Below, piece after piece: positions 8,750 to 15,995 of a stretch of DNA of 64,000 nt (position 1 is its first letter; each line of letters opens with the position of its first letter). The notes beneath the pieces were generated by a model. It was not told the DNA's origin and searched no databases. It saw only the letters and a program-made list of their open reading frames with translations. The translations under genes were made by a program, and so were the position numbers. Source of the stretch: Suilimivivens sp963618065 (GTDB taxonomy: Bacteria; Bacillota; Clostridia; Lachnospirales; Lachnospiraceae); contig CAVERH010000005.1 of NCBI GenBank assembly GCA_963618065.1, forward strand, positions 25,748 to 89,747, read 5' to 3'.

Positions 8750-8917
8750 ATGAACAATGTGATAGCATTTGTGAATGAATTTTTATCATATTTACTTGTG
8801 ATGGTGATTATTGTGGCTCTCTGTGGGGTTGCCATTTTTATTGGAACAACCTTACGGAAACGTAAAGATAAGCAGGAAGCAGAAGCTGCGAAGGAAGCAA
8901 CGGATAATGCATCATAA
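8750..8917 (+). CDS. Small single-pass membrane protein
   Basis: 55 aa: a hydrophobic segment (FLSYLLVMVIIVALCGVAIF) followed by a basic patch RKRKDK and an acidic/Ala-rich tail. ATG 8750 is the first start consistent with a membrane protein; an upstream in-frame TTG at 8726 would add a short basic leader. Function unknown. It sits 59 bp after the MutS-like gene and is closed by the terminator at 8937-8960, so it may belong to the same transcript. Confidence 0.7.
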   Translation: MNNVIAFVNEFLSYLLVMVIIVALCGVAIFIGTTLRKRKDKQEAEAAKEATDNAS

Positions 8918-8936
8918 GCTGTTACACAGTACGAAG

Positions 8937-8960
8937 GGTCTGCTTACGCAGACCTTTTTT
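8937..8960 (+). terminator. Intrinsic terminator
   Basis: GGTCTGC (8937-8943), 4-nt loop TTAC, GCAGACC (8948-8954), then six T. Perfect 7-bp stem. It ends the unit containing the chemoreceptor, MutS-like ATPase and small membrane protein. The first 117-bp repeat begins within its T run. Confidence 0.9.
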
Positions 8961-9191
8961 ATGTAGAGCACTTAGTGAAAGCAAGCTATAAGCGCAGCTT
9001 GAAGTTAGTGCGAACGATACCTGAGTACTTAATGAGGACAAGTCAAGGATGCAGTCCGAATTTAGTACAGCAGGTTTATGTAGAGCACTTAGTGAAAGCA
9101 AGCTATAAGCGCAGCTTGAAGTTAGTGCGAACGATACCTGAGTACTTAATGAGGACAAGTCAAGGATGCAGTCCGAATTTAGTACAGCAGG
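8958..9191. repeat. Two tandem copies of a 117-bp structured repeat
   Basis: Unit 1 is 8958-9074 and unit 2 is 9075-9191, apparently identical; the first ~10 bases of a third copy (TTATGTAGAG, 9192-9201) are also present. Each unit can form two hairpins: GCACT...CAAGCT...AGCTTG...AGTGC, and GTACT...GGAC...GTCC...AGTAC. Because 117 is divisible by three, open frames of 39-residue repeats run through it on both strands, but no ribosome-binding site or protein-like composition supports coding. It fills most of the 311-bp gap before the WYL regulator. Confidence 0.85.
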
Positions 9192-9228
9192 TTATGTAGA
9201 GTATACGAAAGAAGGAATTCATTTAAAA

Positions 9229-10224
9229 ATGGCAAAGGGCAGCAATCAGAAGCTGAAAATGTTATATTTGCTCAAAATCCTATCGGAGAAGACAGATGAA
9301 GCTCACTGTCTCTCAGCGCAGGAGCTTATTGCCCAGCTGCAGAAATACGAGGTGGGTGCGGAGCGTAAGAGTATTTACAATGACATTGAATGCCTTATGG
9401 ATTTTGGGTATGACATTGTGAACAAAAAGGCAAAAACAGGAGGCGGCTACTATCTGGCGAGCCGTGAATTCGAGCTGCCGGAATTAAAGCTTCTGGTGGA
9501 TGCCGTACAGTCATCCCGGTTTATCACCCAGAAGAAGTCACGTGAGCTTATTCATAAGATTGAGACACTTGCCGGGCCTTATGAAGCAAAGAAGCTGCAG
9601 CGTCAGGTCTTTGTGGCAAGTCGTATTAAAACGGAGAACGAAAGTATTTATTATAATGTGGATCACATTCATAATGCCATTCAGAACAATGCTCCGATTT
9701 CTTTTATTTACATGGAATGGAATGCAAAGAAGGAATTTGTCCCACGGCATAACGGGAAGGTGTACCGGGTGAGTCCCTGGGCGCTGACCTGGAAGGAAGA
9801 AAATTATTATCTTGTGGCATTTGATGATGAGGAAGAGAAGATCAAGCATTTCCGTGTCGATAAGATGAACCGGATCCGTGAGCTTGAAGGACAGGTAAGA
9901 AAGGGCTCGGAGGAATTTGAGAGGTTTGATATTGCCGAGTATACGAATCAGTCATTCGGAATGTTTGGAGGAGAGATACAGTGGGTTACGCTGCAGCTGT
10001 CTAATGCACTGGCCGGTGTATTGTTTGACCGGTTCGGAAAGGAAATTGATGTGCGAAAGATTTCGGAGGAGGAAATTTCGGTCAGAATTTTCGTCTGCGT
10101 CAGCCCACAGTTTTTCGGATGGCTCACAGGACTTGGGAGCCGTATCCGGATTACCGCACCAGCGGAGGTAACCATGCAGTATCAGGCGTTTTTGCATGAA
10201 ATTTTAGGTCGGTATGGAATATAG
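9229..10224 (+). CDS. WYL-domain transcriptional regulator
   Basis: 331 aa. N-terminal winged-helix segment (LKILSEKTDEAH... ERKSIYNDIECLMDFG), then a WYL domain (ALTWKEENYYLVAFD, with HFRVDKM) and a WCX-like C-terminus. WYL proteins bind nucleic acids or nucleotides and often control defence, DNA-damage or metabolic genes; the target here is unknown. I chose ATG 9229 because the upstream ORF portion is encoded by the 117-bp repeat; GAAGGA lies about 12 bases before it. Only a weak spacing supports the site, so the start is moderately certain. Confidence 0.85.
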   Translation: MAKGSNQKLKMLYLLKILSEKTDEAHCLSAQELIAQLQKYEVGAERKSIYNDIECLMDFGYDIVNKKAKTGGGYYLASREFELPELKLLVDAVQSSRFITQKKSRELIHKIETLAGPYEAKKLQRQVFVASRIKTENESIYYNVDHIHNAIQNNAPISFIYMEWNAKKEFVPRHNGKVYRVSPWALTWKEENYYLVAFDDEEEKIKHFRVDKMNRIRELEGQVRKGSEEFERFDIAEYTNQSFGMFGGEIQWVTLQLSNALAGVLFDRFGKEIDVRKISEEEISVRIFVCVSPQFFGWLTGLGSRIRITAPAEVTMQYQAFLHEILGRYGI

Positions 10225-10281
10225 TTCTTAACGGAACAGGGGGCTTTCTTTGAAGGAAGCAGAAGAATTTCATATCCTGCA

Positions 10282-10353
10282 TTGACAAGGAAGATACAAT
10301 TTACTATACTAGATATTGATACAGCTATTTAGAAATAATACTAGATATTGGTG
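10282..10353 (+). promoter_or_regulatory. nrdDG promoter with two NrdR-like boxes
   Basis: TTGACA (10282-10287), 17-bp spacer, TATACT (10305-10310): a near-perfect sigma-A promoter. ATACTAGATATTGATA (10306-10321) and ATACTAGATATTGGTG (10338-10353) are two related 16-mers with starts 32 bp apart, about three helical turns, as expected for paired NrdR boxes (consensus ACACWATATNTWGTGT-like). The first overlaps the -10 element, so bound NrdR would block RNA polymerase. NrdR itself is not in this window. Confidence 0.75.
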
Positions 10354-10383
10354 GCGGAACTTGGCCGAGCAAACGGTGGTTCG

Positions 10384-10428
10384 ATGGATATACTTGTGAA
10401 TTATGATGATTTTATTAAGAAAATGTAA
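10384..10428 (+). other. 14-codon leader ORF in the nrdD 5' region (doubtful)
   Basis: ATG at 10384 opens a 14-residue frame (MDILVNYDDFIKKM) ending at TAA 10426-10428 within the roughly 150-nt nrdD leader. A short GTAAC...GTTAC inverted repeat (10425-10440) overlaps its end. GGTGG lies upstream but is a weak ribosome-binding site. It may be chance. Confidence 0.2.
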
Positions 10429-10465
10429 CGATTCGGTTACGAAATAAAGGGATGGAGGGGTTATT

Positions 10466-12649
10466 ATGAGCAGCATGGATGCGAAGGAAGAAGTTGTTAA
10501 TTTTGGTGAGGAATTCAAGCCGGAACGGAACGTTAAGGTGATTAAGAAGGACGGAAGTCTCGAAAGCTTTAATGTACAGAAGGTCATTGATGCAGTCGGA
10601 AAGAGTGCTTACCGTGCTCTGACTAAATTTACAGAGGATGAGAAAAAGCATATCTGTCAGTATGTTATTGACAAGGTGAATGAACTGGAGAAGGATCAGA
10701 TCCCGATTCCAATTATGCATAATATTGTGGAAAGCGCCTTGGAAGATGTAAAGCCCATCGTTGCAAAGAGCTATCGTGATTACAGGAACTATAAGCAGGA
10801 CTTTGTCCGCATGATGGACGATGTGTATAAGAAGAGCCAGTCCATTATGTATGTTGGTGATAAGGAAAATGCCAATACCGACAGTGCCCTTGTTTCTACG
10901 AAAAGAAGTCTGATTTTTAATCAGTTTAATAAGGAATTATACCAGAAGTTTTTTATGACGACAGAAGAGATCCAGGCATGCCGTGACGGCTATATTTATG
11001 TGCATGATATGTCTGCACGTCGTGATACCATGAACTGCTGTCTTTTTGACGTGGCAAATGTACTGACCGGCGGCTTTGAAATGGGTAATATCTGGTACAA
11101 TGAGCCGAAGACCCTGGATGTTGCCTTTGACGTAATCGGCGATATTGTATTGAGTGCAGCCAGCCAGCAGTACGGCGGTTTTACCGTGCCGGAGGTAGAT
11201 AAGATTTTAGATCCTTATGCAGAGAAAACTTATCAGAAGAGTCTGAAGAAATACCTGAATCTCAGCATCGATCAGCAGACCGCAGAGGCAGAAGCGTATG
11301 CCGATGTGAAGCGGGAATTCGAGCAGGGCTTCCAGGGCTGGGAATATAAGTTTAATACCGTGGCAAGCTCCCGTGGGGACTATCCGTTTATCACGGTTAC
11401 CGCAGGAATCGGCACCGGACGTTTCGCCCGTCTTGCCACGATTTCCCTTTTAAATGTACGACGTAGAGGACAGGGGAAGAAGGACTGCAAGAAGCCGGTT
11501 CTGTTCCCGAAGATTGTCTTTTTATACGATGAAAACCTGCATGGCCCCGGCAAGGAGCTTGAGGATGTATTTGAAGCCGGTGTAAAGTGCTCTGCGAAGA
11601 CCATGTATCCGGACTGGTTATCCCTTACCGGAAAGGGTTATATTGCGAGCATGTATAAGCGATATGGCAAGGTCATTTCCCCGATGGGATGCCGTGCATT
11701 CCTTTCTCCCTGGTATGAAAGAGGCGGCATGCATCCGGCAGATGACAAGGATGAGCCTGTATTTGTCGGACGTTTCAACATTGGTGCTGTATCCCTTCAT
11801 TTACCGATGATTCTGGCCAAGTCCAGACAGGAAAGCAGAGACTTCTATGAAGTGCTGGATTACTACTTAAATCTGATCCGCCAGCTTCATATCCGTACCT
11901 ACGCATACCTTGGAGAAATGCGTGCCTCTACCAATCCGCTTGCTTACTGCGAGGGGGGCTTCTTAGGAGGACACTTAAAGCTTACGGATAAGATTAAACC
12001 GATTTTAAAGTCTGCAACCGCAAGCTTTGGTATTACGGCATTTAATGAATTACAGGAGTTATATAATGGGAAGTCCCTTGTGGAGGACGGACAGTTTGCC
12101 TTAGAGGTTCTGGAGCATATCAACCAGAAGATCAATGAGTATAAAGAAGAGGATGGCAATCTTTATGCGATTTACGGTACCCCTGCAGAGAGTCTTTGCG
12201 GCTTACAGGTAAAGCAGTTCCGGGCAAAATACGGAATTATTGAAGGAGTATCCGACAGGGAATATGTTTCCAACAGCTTCCACTGTCATGTATCCGAGGA
12301 TATTACACCGATTGAGAAGCAGGATCTGGAATATCGTTTCTGGGAGCTGAGCAATGGTGGTAAGATCCAGTATGTAAAATACCCGATTGACTATAATATC
12401 GAAGCAATTAAAACTCTGATCCGTCGTGCCATGGATATGGGATTTTATGAGGGCGTCAATCTTTCTCTGGCTTACTGTGATGACTGCGGACATCAGGAGC
12501 TGGAAATGGATGTCTGCCCGAAGTGCGGAAGCCGGAACTTAACCAAGATTGAGCGTATGAACGGCTATCTGTCCTATTCCAGAGTGCATGGAGATACTCG
12601 TCTGAATGAAGCAAAAATGGCAGAAATTGCAGAAAGGAAGAGTATGTAG
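10466..12649 (+). CDS. nrdD: Anaerobic (class III) ribonucleoside-triphosphate reductase
   Basis: 727 aa. Reduces NTPs to dNTPs with formate and a glycyl radical. An N-terminal ATP-cone (VIKKDGSLESFNVQKVIDAV, ~25-110) is followed by the catalytic barrel. Near the C-terminus two CxxC pairs (CDDCG and CPKCG) form the zinc site, and RMNGYLSYSRVHGD carries the glycyl-radical Gly. GGAGGGG lies six bases before the ATG. The gene is preceded by an NrdR-type regulatory region and followed directly by its activase nrdG, so expression is probably tied to dNTP levels. Confidence 0.96.
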   Translation: MSSMDAKEEVVNFGEEFKPERNVKVIKKDGSLESFNVQKVIDAVGKSAYRALTKFTEDEKKHICQYVIDKVNELEKDQIPIPIMHNIVESALEDVKPIVAKSYRDYRNYKQDFVRMMDDVYKKSQSIMYVGDKENANTDSALVSTKRSLIFNQFNKELYQKFFMTTEEIQACRDGYIYVHDMSARRDTMNCCLFDVANVLTGGFEMGNIWYNEPKTLDVAFDVIGDIVLSAASQQYGGFTVPEVDKILDPYAEKTYQKSLKKYLNLSIDQQTAEAEAYADVKREFEQGFQGWEYKFNTVASSRGDYPFITVTAGIGTGRFARLATISLLNVRRRGQGKKDCKKPVLFPKIVFLYDENLHGPGKELEDVFEAGVKCSAKTMYPDWLSLTGKGYIASMYKRYGKVISPMGCRAFLSPWYERGGMHPADDKDEPVFVGRFNIGAVSLHLPMILAKSRQESRDFYEVLDYYLNLIRQLHIRTYAYLGEMRASTNPLAYCEGGFLGGHLKLTDKIKPILKSATASFGITAFNELQELYNGKSLVEDGQFALEVLEHINQKINEYKEEDGNLYAIYGTPAESLCGLQVKQFRAKYGIIEGVSDREYVSNSFHCHVSEDITPIEKQDLEYRFWELSNGGKIQYVKYPIDYNIEAIKTLIRRAMDMGFYEGVNLSLAYCDDCGHQELEMDVCPKCGSRNLTKIERMNGYLSYSRVHGDTRLNEAKMAEIAERKSM

Positions 12650-12652
12650 GGA

Positions 12653-13162
12653 ATGAGATATCACAATATTACCAAGGATGATATGTTAAACGGTGACGGA
12701 CTGCGTGTCGTTTTGTGGGTCGCAGGCTGTTCCCATTGCTGCAAGGAATGCCAGAATCCCGTTACCTGGGATCCGGCAGGCGGACTGTTATTTGATGAAG
12801 CTGCCAAGAAGGAAATTTTTGATCAGTTGGATAAGTCCTATATTTCCGGCATTACTTTCTCCGGAGGAGATCCGCTTCATGCTGCAAACCGTCTTGATGT
12901 ACGCAACCTGATGGCAGAAATCAAGGAGAAATATCCGGATAAAACGATCTGGTTATATACAGGGGATTCCTGGGAGAATATTCTTCACTATGCGATTATG
13001 CAGTATGTGGATGTTCTGGTAGACGGTGAATTTGAAGTAGATAAAAAAGATGTCAAGCTTCTGTGGAAAGGAAGCAGCAACCAGCGTGTGATTGATGTGC
13101 AGAAGTCCTTAAAGCAGACGGATCCGCTGGTGCCGGTTCTGCATTGCAGAGATTATGCCTAA
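12653..13162 (+). CDS. nrdG: Anaerobic ribonucleotide reductase activating protein (radical SAM)
   Basis: 169 aa. The radical-SAM cluster motif Cx3Cx2C is seen in AGCSHCCKEC; TFSGGDPL is the conserved SAM-binding segment. It uses S-adenosylmethionine to install the glycyl radical on NrdD. It begins three bases after the nrdD stop codon, so the two are translationally coupled. Confidence 0.95.
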   Translation: MRYHNITKDDMLNGDGLRVVLWVAGCSHCCKECQNPVTWDPAGGLLFDEAAKKEIFDQLDKSYISGITFSGGDPLHAANRLDVRNLMAEIKEKYPDKTIWLYTGDSWENILHYAIMQYVDVLVDGEFEVDKKDVKLLWKGSSNQRVIDVQKSLKQTDPLVPVLHCRDYA

Positions 13163-13211
13163 GCAGAAATACGATAAGGTCTATTAAGAGAAAAGGAAAT
13201 AAAATAAATCT

Positions 13212-13646
13212 ATGGAAACAATTAAAATCAAATATTTTAATGACAAACTGGAAAAACTTACTTATATTGATGGAAAATCGGACTGGATTGATCTGCGTGC
13301 AGCCGAGGATGTGGATCTTAAAAAGGGCGAGTTCAAGCTGATTCCGTTAGGAGTTGCCATGCAGCTTCCGAAAGGATATGAAGCACATATTGTTCCGAGA
13401 AGCTCAACCTTTAAGAATTTCGGAATTATCCAGACCAATCATCAGGGCGTGGTAGACTGTTCTTACTGCGGAGATAACGACCAGTGGTTTATGCCGGCCC
13501 TGGCGGTAAGGGATACGCATATTTCCTTTAATGACCGTATCTGTCAGTTCCGTATTATGGAGAACCAGCCGAAGATTGCTTTTGATGAAGTAACTTCCTT
13601 AAGCGGTACGGACCGCGGCGGGTTCGGAAGCACCGGAAAGCAGTAA
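13212..13646 (+). CDS. dut: dUTP diphosphatase
   Basis: 144 aa trimeric dUTPase. Conserved motifs include GVAMQLP, PRSSTFKNFGI (motif II), GVVDCSYCGDND (motif III), RICQFRI and the C-terminal GTDRGGFGSTG phosphate-binding arm. It hydrolyses dUTP to dUMP and pyrophosphate, limiting uracil in DNA and feeding dTMP synthesis, which fits the nrdDG neighbourhood 50 bp upstream. AAAAGGA lies a little far (about 13 nt) before the ATG. Its stop codon lies in the stem of the dispersed hairpin at 13643-13681. Confidence 0.93.
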   Translation: METIKIKYFNDKLEKLTYIDGKSDWIDLRAAEDVDLKKGEFKLIPLGVAMQLPKGYEAHIVPRSSTFKNFGIIQTNHQGVVDCSYCGDNDQWFMPALAVRDTHISFNDRICQFRIMENQPKIAFDEVTSLSGTDRGGFGSTGKQ

Positions 13647-13681
13647 AACTCGAGTTGTGTCAGCAACGGTTTTACGAATGG
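13643..13681 (+). repeat. Dispersed hairpin motif, copy 1
   Basis: GTAAAAC (13643-13649), TCGA, GTTG (13654-13657), 6-nt loop, CAAC (13664-13667), G, GTTTTAC (13669-13675), GAATGG. Same layout as copies at 28820-28857 and 61404-61441, with paired substitutions in both stems. It overlaps the dut stop codon. The following ~25 bases also resemble those after copy 3. Confidence 0.7.
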
Positions 13682-13703
13682 GGTTCTGCATCGTTACAGA
13701 AAT

Positions 13704-13733
13704 GTATAAAATGACTCCTTTTTCCTCATAATG
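13704..13733 (+). promoter_or_regulatory. Sigma-G-type promoter of the GerA/SpoVAF-like gene
   Basis: GTATA (13704-13708) fits the sigma-G -35 consensus gHATR; after exactly 18 bp, CATAATG (13727-13733) fits CATHHTA except the last base. Forespore expression by sigma-G is known for spoVA and gerA operons. The -10 lies in the loop side of the hairpin at 13714-13763, and transcription would start near 13740. Confidence 0.65.
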
Positions 13734-13769
13734 GTACTAAACCGGAATGAGCATGGAAGGAGTTTTTTT
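13714..13769 (+). terminator. Hairpin holding the sporulation promoter and the ribosome-binding site
   Basis: ACTCCTT (13714-13720) pairs with AAGGAGT (13757-13763); inside, CTCAT (13725-13729) pairs with ATGAG (13747-13751). A run of T (13763-13769) leads directly into ATG 13770. The 3' arm AAGGAG is the ribosome-binding site. As at spoIVA, read-through RNA from dut would be terminated or have this site sealed, while the promoter in the loop makes RNA without the 5' arm. Confidence 0.7.
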
Positions 13770-15182
13770 ATGTGTGAAAAAATGAGTGCGGTACTTTCCG
13801 AAAATATGAATTACCTGAATGACCAGTTGAAGGTCAATGAGAATTTTGACGTGGTATACCGGGTAGTCCGTATTGGTGGAAGAGAAGCCTGTATGTATTT
13901 TATTGATGGTTTTTGCAAGGATGAACTGATGCAGAAAATGCTTCAGTATTTTATGGATATGAAGGAAGAGGAACTGCCGGCAAATGCGCATGAAATGTCA
14001 AAAAAGAAAATCCCTTATGTAGAGGTGGATCTGAATTCAGACTGGAAGGAGATTATTTATTTTATTCTTTCCGGGGTATTTGCGTTGTTTATTGATGGCT
14101 ATGAGGAGTGCCTTTTAATTGATTCCAGAAGCTATCCGGTGCGGAGTGTATCAGAACCGGAAAAGGATAAGACGCTTCGTGGGTCCAAAGACGGGTTCGT
14201 GGAAACGGTTGTTTTTAACACCGCATTAATCCGAAGAAGAATCCGGAGCACAGACCTTCGCATGGAGATTATGAAGGCCGGTAAAAGCTCGCAGACGGAC
14301 ATCGTCCTGTGCTATATGGAAGACCGGGTGGATCACGATTTCCTAAATGACATCAAGGATAAAATCCGTAACATCCATGCGGATGCCTTAACAATGAATC
14401 AGGAAAGTCTTGCGGAATGCTTATATAAAAAGCGGTGGATCAATCCGTTTCCGAAGTTCAAATTTACCGAACGCCCGGATACCGCGGCAGCACAGATCCT
14501 GGAAGGAGATGTGGTCATTCTGGTGGACAATTCCCCGTCGGCCATGATTACGCCCACGTCGGTGTTCGATGTGATTGAGGAAGCAGATGATTATTATTTC
14601 CCGCCGATTACCGGAACGTATCTCCGGATTGCGAGAATGATTATTGCCATTTTGACGTATTTCTGGACACCGACTTTTTTACTGCTGATGGAGTATCCGC
14701 AGTGGATCCCTCATGGATTTGAATTTATCACGGTACAGGGAGACATCAATATTCCATTGATCTGGCAGTTTCTGATGCTGGAACTTGCGATTGACGGACT
14801 GCGGCTTGCAGCCGTGAATACACCCAATATGTTAAGTACGCCTTTAAGTGTAATGGCGGCGCTTGTCCTTGGAGAATTTTCGGTAAATAGCGGCTGGTTT
14901 AATTCCGAGGTCATGCTTTATATGGCCTTTGTGGCGATTGCCAGTTATTCGCAGGCGAGCTACGAGCTTGGCTATGCAGTGAAATTTATGAGAATGATTA
15001 ATCTGGTTCTGACGGCCGTTTTTGGCGTCTGGGGATATGGGGCCGCCGTAATTTTCTGTGTGATTGTATTATTTACCAACCAGACCATTGCAAAGAAAAG
15101 CTATATGTATCCGCTGTTTCCCTTTAACGGAAGAGCCCTGTCACGTGTGCTGTTCCGGCACCGGCTGCCGGGATCGAGATAA
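13770..15182 (+). CDS. spoVAF: GerA-family spore germination protein, SpoVAF-like
   Basis: 470 aa. A soluble N-terminal half (FDVVYRVVRIGGREACMYF, IDGFCKDELM; FILSGVFALFIDGYEECLLID) and a C-terminal half with about five transmembrane segments match the GerA/SpoVAF family of inner-spore-membrane proteins. No GerB or GerC partner or other spoVA gene is adjacent, so it stands alone here. Start ATG 13770 follows AAGGAG by seven bases; an upstream in-frame ATG (13731) lies in promoter DNA. Expression is likely forespore-specific. The symbol is tentative; GerA-type A subunit is the alternative. Confidence 0.8.
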   Translation: MCEKMSAVLSENMNYLNDQLKVNENFDVVYRVVRIGGREACMYFIDGFCKDELMQKMLQYFMDMKEEELPANAHEMSKKKIPYVEVDLNSDWKEIIYFILSGVFALFIDGYEECLLIDSRSYPVRSVSEPEKDKTLRGSKDGFVETVVFNTALIRRRIRSTDLRMEIMKAGKSSQTDIVLCYMEDRVDHDFLNDIKDKIRNIHADALTMNQESLAECLYKKRWINPFPKFKFTERPDTAAAQILEGDVVILVDNSPSAMITPTSVFDVIEEADDYYFPPITGTYLRIARMIIAILTYFWTPTFLLLMEYPQWIPHGFEFITVQGDINIPLIWQFLMLELAIDGLRLAAVNTPNMLSTPLSVMAALVLGEFSVNSGWFNSEVMLYMAFVAIASYSQASYELGYAVKFMRMINLVLTAVFGVWGYGAAVIFCVIVLFTNQTIAKKSYMYPLFPFNGRALSRVLFRHRLPGSR

Positions 15183-15238
15183 AACCAAGCAGAAGTGGAT
15201 CGTCAAATACTTGTCAGAAAGTACCGTATGAATTGGAC

Positions 15239-15267
15239 TTGTAGCGGTGACAAAAGAGAGATATAAT
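15239..15267 (+). promoter_or_regulatory. Sigma-A promoter for the structured RNA
   Basis: TTGTAG (15239-15244), 17-bp spacer, TATAAT (15262-15267). Transcription would begin near 15274, exactly where the closing stem of the RNA element starts. Confidence 0.65.
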
Positions 15268-15273
15268 AAATAT

Positions 15274-15370
15274 GTAACATCAGTTCTGGGAGGAGTGCGG
15301 CTTGCCGTATCACCAGTGTCTAGGTTCACACATTTGATTATCCCGTAGAACACTTGGTGGCTGATGTTAC
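15274..15370 (+). ncRNA. Candidate structured RNA or riboswitch-like leader
   Basis: GTAACATCAG (15274-15283) pairs perfectly with CTGATGTTAC (15361-15370), closing a compact domain. Inside are a hairpin GTGCGG/CCGTAT with loop CTTG (15295-15310) and a stem CACCAGTGT (15311-15319) with ACACTTGGTG (15350-15359, one bulge). TTCTGGGA (15284-15291) can also pair with TCCCgtAGAA (15341-15350), which would form a pseudoknot with the last stem. It follows a sigma-A promoter and lies 21 nt before a small membrane-protein gene, so it may be a 5' regulator of that gene or an independent small RNA. I do not recognise the class. Confidence 0.55.
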
Positions 15371-15391
15371 CTTTGAAAACAGAAGCGGAAT

Positions 15392-15754
15392 ATGGATCAT
15401 CCGGAGCCTCCGAAAAGCAAACAGATCCTGGCATATCTGATTTTTGCGGTGTTTATTATTGCCATGATCGGTGGAATCATTTTCATTGGTATGGATGGAA
15501 TCCGAAGCGGCTGCGGCTTCTGGCAGTTGACCCTGCGTTTCCTGATTGTGCTTTATATCAATAAGGCCTTTGATATTCTGGTTCAGGATCAGTGGCTTGT
15601 CATGACGGTTGGGTTCTATAAAAAAATCTTCCCGGAGACAGCCGGCTGCGAAGGATGGAAGAACAGAGGTTTTAACAATAAAAAGCAGATCGTCCGGATT
15701 ATTGCTTATCCCTTCCTGTGCATGATGACAGCAGGGATCTTTATGCTACTATAG
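15392..15754 (+). CDS. Small membrane protein of unknown function
   Basis: 120 aa with three likely membrane segments: ILAYLIFAVFIIAMIGGIIFI (~12-32), LTLRFLIVLYINKAFDI (~46-62), and a C-terminal IIAYPFLCMMTAGIFMLL. A short hydrophilic loop (FPETAGCEGWKNRGFNNKK) lies before the last one. No family recognised. AGCGGA before the ATG is a weak ribosome-binding site. The gene follows the RNA element at 15274-15370 and may be its regulated target. It is the only gene on this transcript before the terminator at 15833-15872. Confidence 0.6.
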   Translation: MDHPEPPKSKQILAYLIFAVFIIAMIGGIIFIGMDGIRSGCGFWQLTLRFLIVLYINKAFDILVQDQWLVMTVGFYKKIFPETAGCEGWKNRGFNNKKQIVRIIAYPFLCMMTAGIFMLL

Positions 15755-15756
15755 GA

Positions 15757-15826
15757 TGCATAGAAAAGAATACATAGAAAGAATATATAGATAGAATGCA
15801 TAGATAGAATACATAGATAGAAATAG
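15757..15826. repeat. Short imperfect A/T-rich tandem repeats
   Basis: About five imperfect 12-15-bp units of the form CATAGATAGAAT follow the stop codon of the small membrane protein. They are probably slippage-derived. No gene is visible. Confidence 0.6.
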
Positions 15827-15832
15827 TAACAG

Positions 15833-15872
15833 GCAGGTGGTCTTAAAGTAAGGCAGCCTGCTTTTTACTTTA
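15833..15872 (+). terminator. Intrinsic terminator
   Basis: GCAGG and CCTGC form the outer stem, with inner CTTA(AAG)TAAG pairing, followed by CTTTTTACTTT. It ends the transcript of the small membrane protein. Confidence 0.6.
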
Positions 15873-15875
15873 TAG

Positions 15876-15995
15876 GAAATTCCGTAGGAATTTCTTAATA
15901 AAGCAAAAAGCTCCGCATGGATGCGCAGCTCGCGGAGAAGAAATTAGTTGCTTTGCAACACCGCTCGCGCGCGAAGAGTTCGCAAGCGAACTCTT
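15876..15995. repeat. Cluster of four palindromes (intergenic palindromic element)
   Basis: GAAATTCC-GTA-GGAATTTC (15876-15894), CTCCGC...GCGGAG (15911-15937), GTTGC-TTT-GCAAC (15947-15959) and AAGAGTTCGC-AA-GCGAACTCTT (15974-15995) follow one another with little between. This looks like a mobile or repetitive palindromic unit such as a REP/MITE-like sequence. With 15757-15872 it fills the 400-bp gap before the broken TetR gene. Confidence 0.6.

Noticed and set aside
8922..9199. ORFs of 74-78 residues on both strands in the 117-bp repeats
   Set aside because: They are a by-product of a repeat length divisible by three; no ribosome-binding sites, and the WYL gene start lies downstream.
10351..10390. 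tRNA-like segment (GGTTCGAT-like T-loop) in the nrdD leader
   Set aside because: No acceptor stem, D arm or anticodon arm can be formed around it.
15274..15370. Known riboswitch (yybP-ykoY manganese, ZTP, fluoride or c-di-GMP type)
   Set aside because: The conserved cores I know for those classes are not present, so I did not assign a class.
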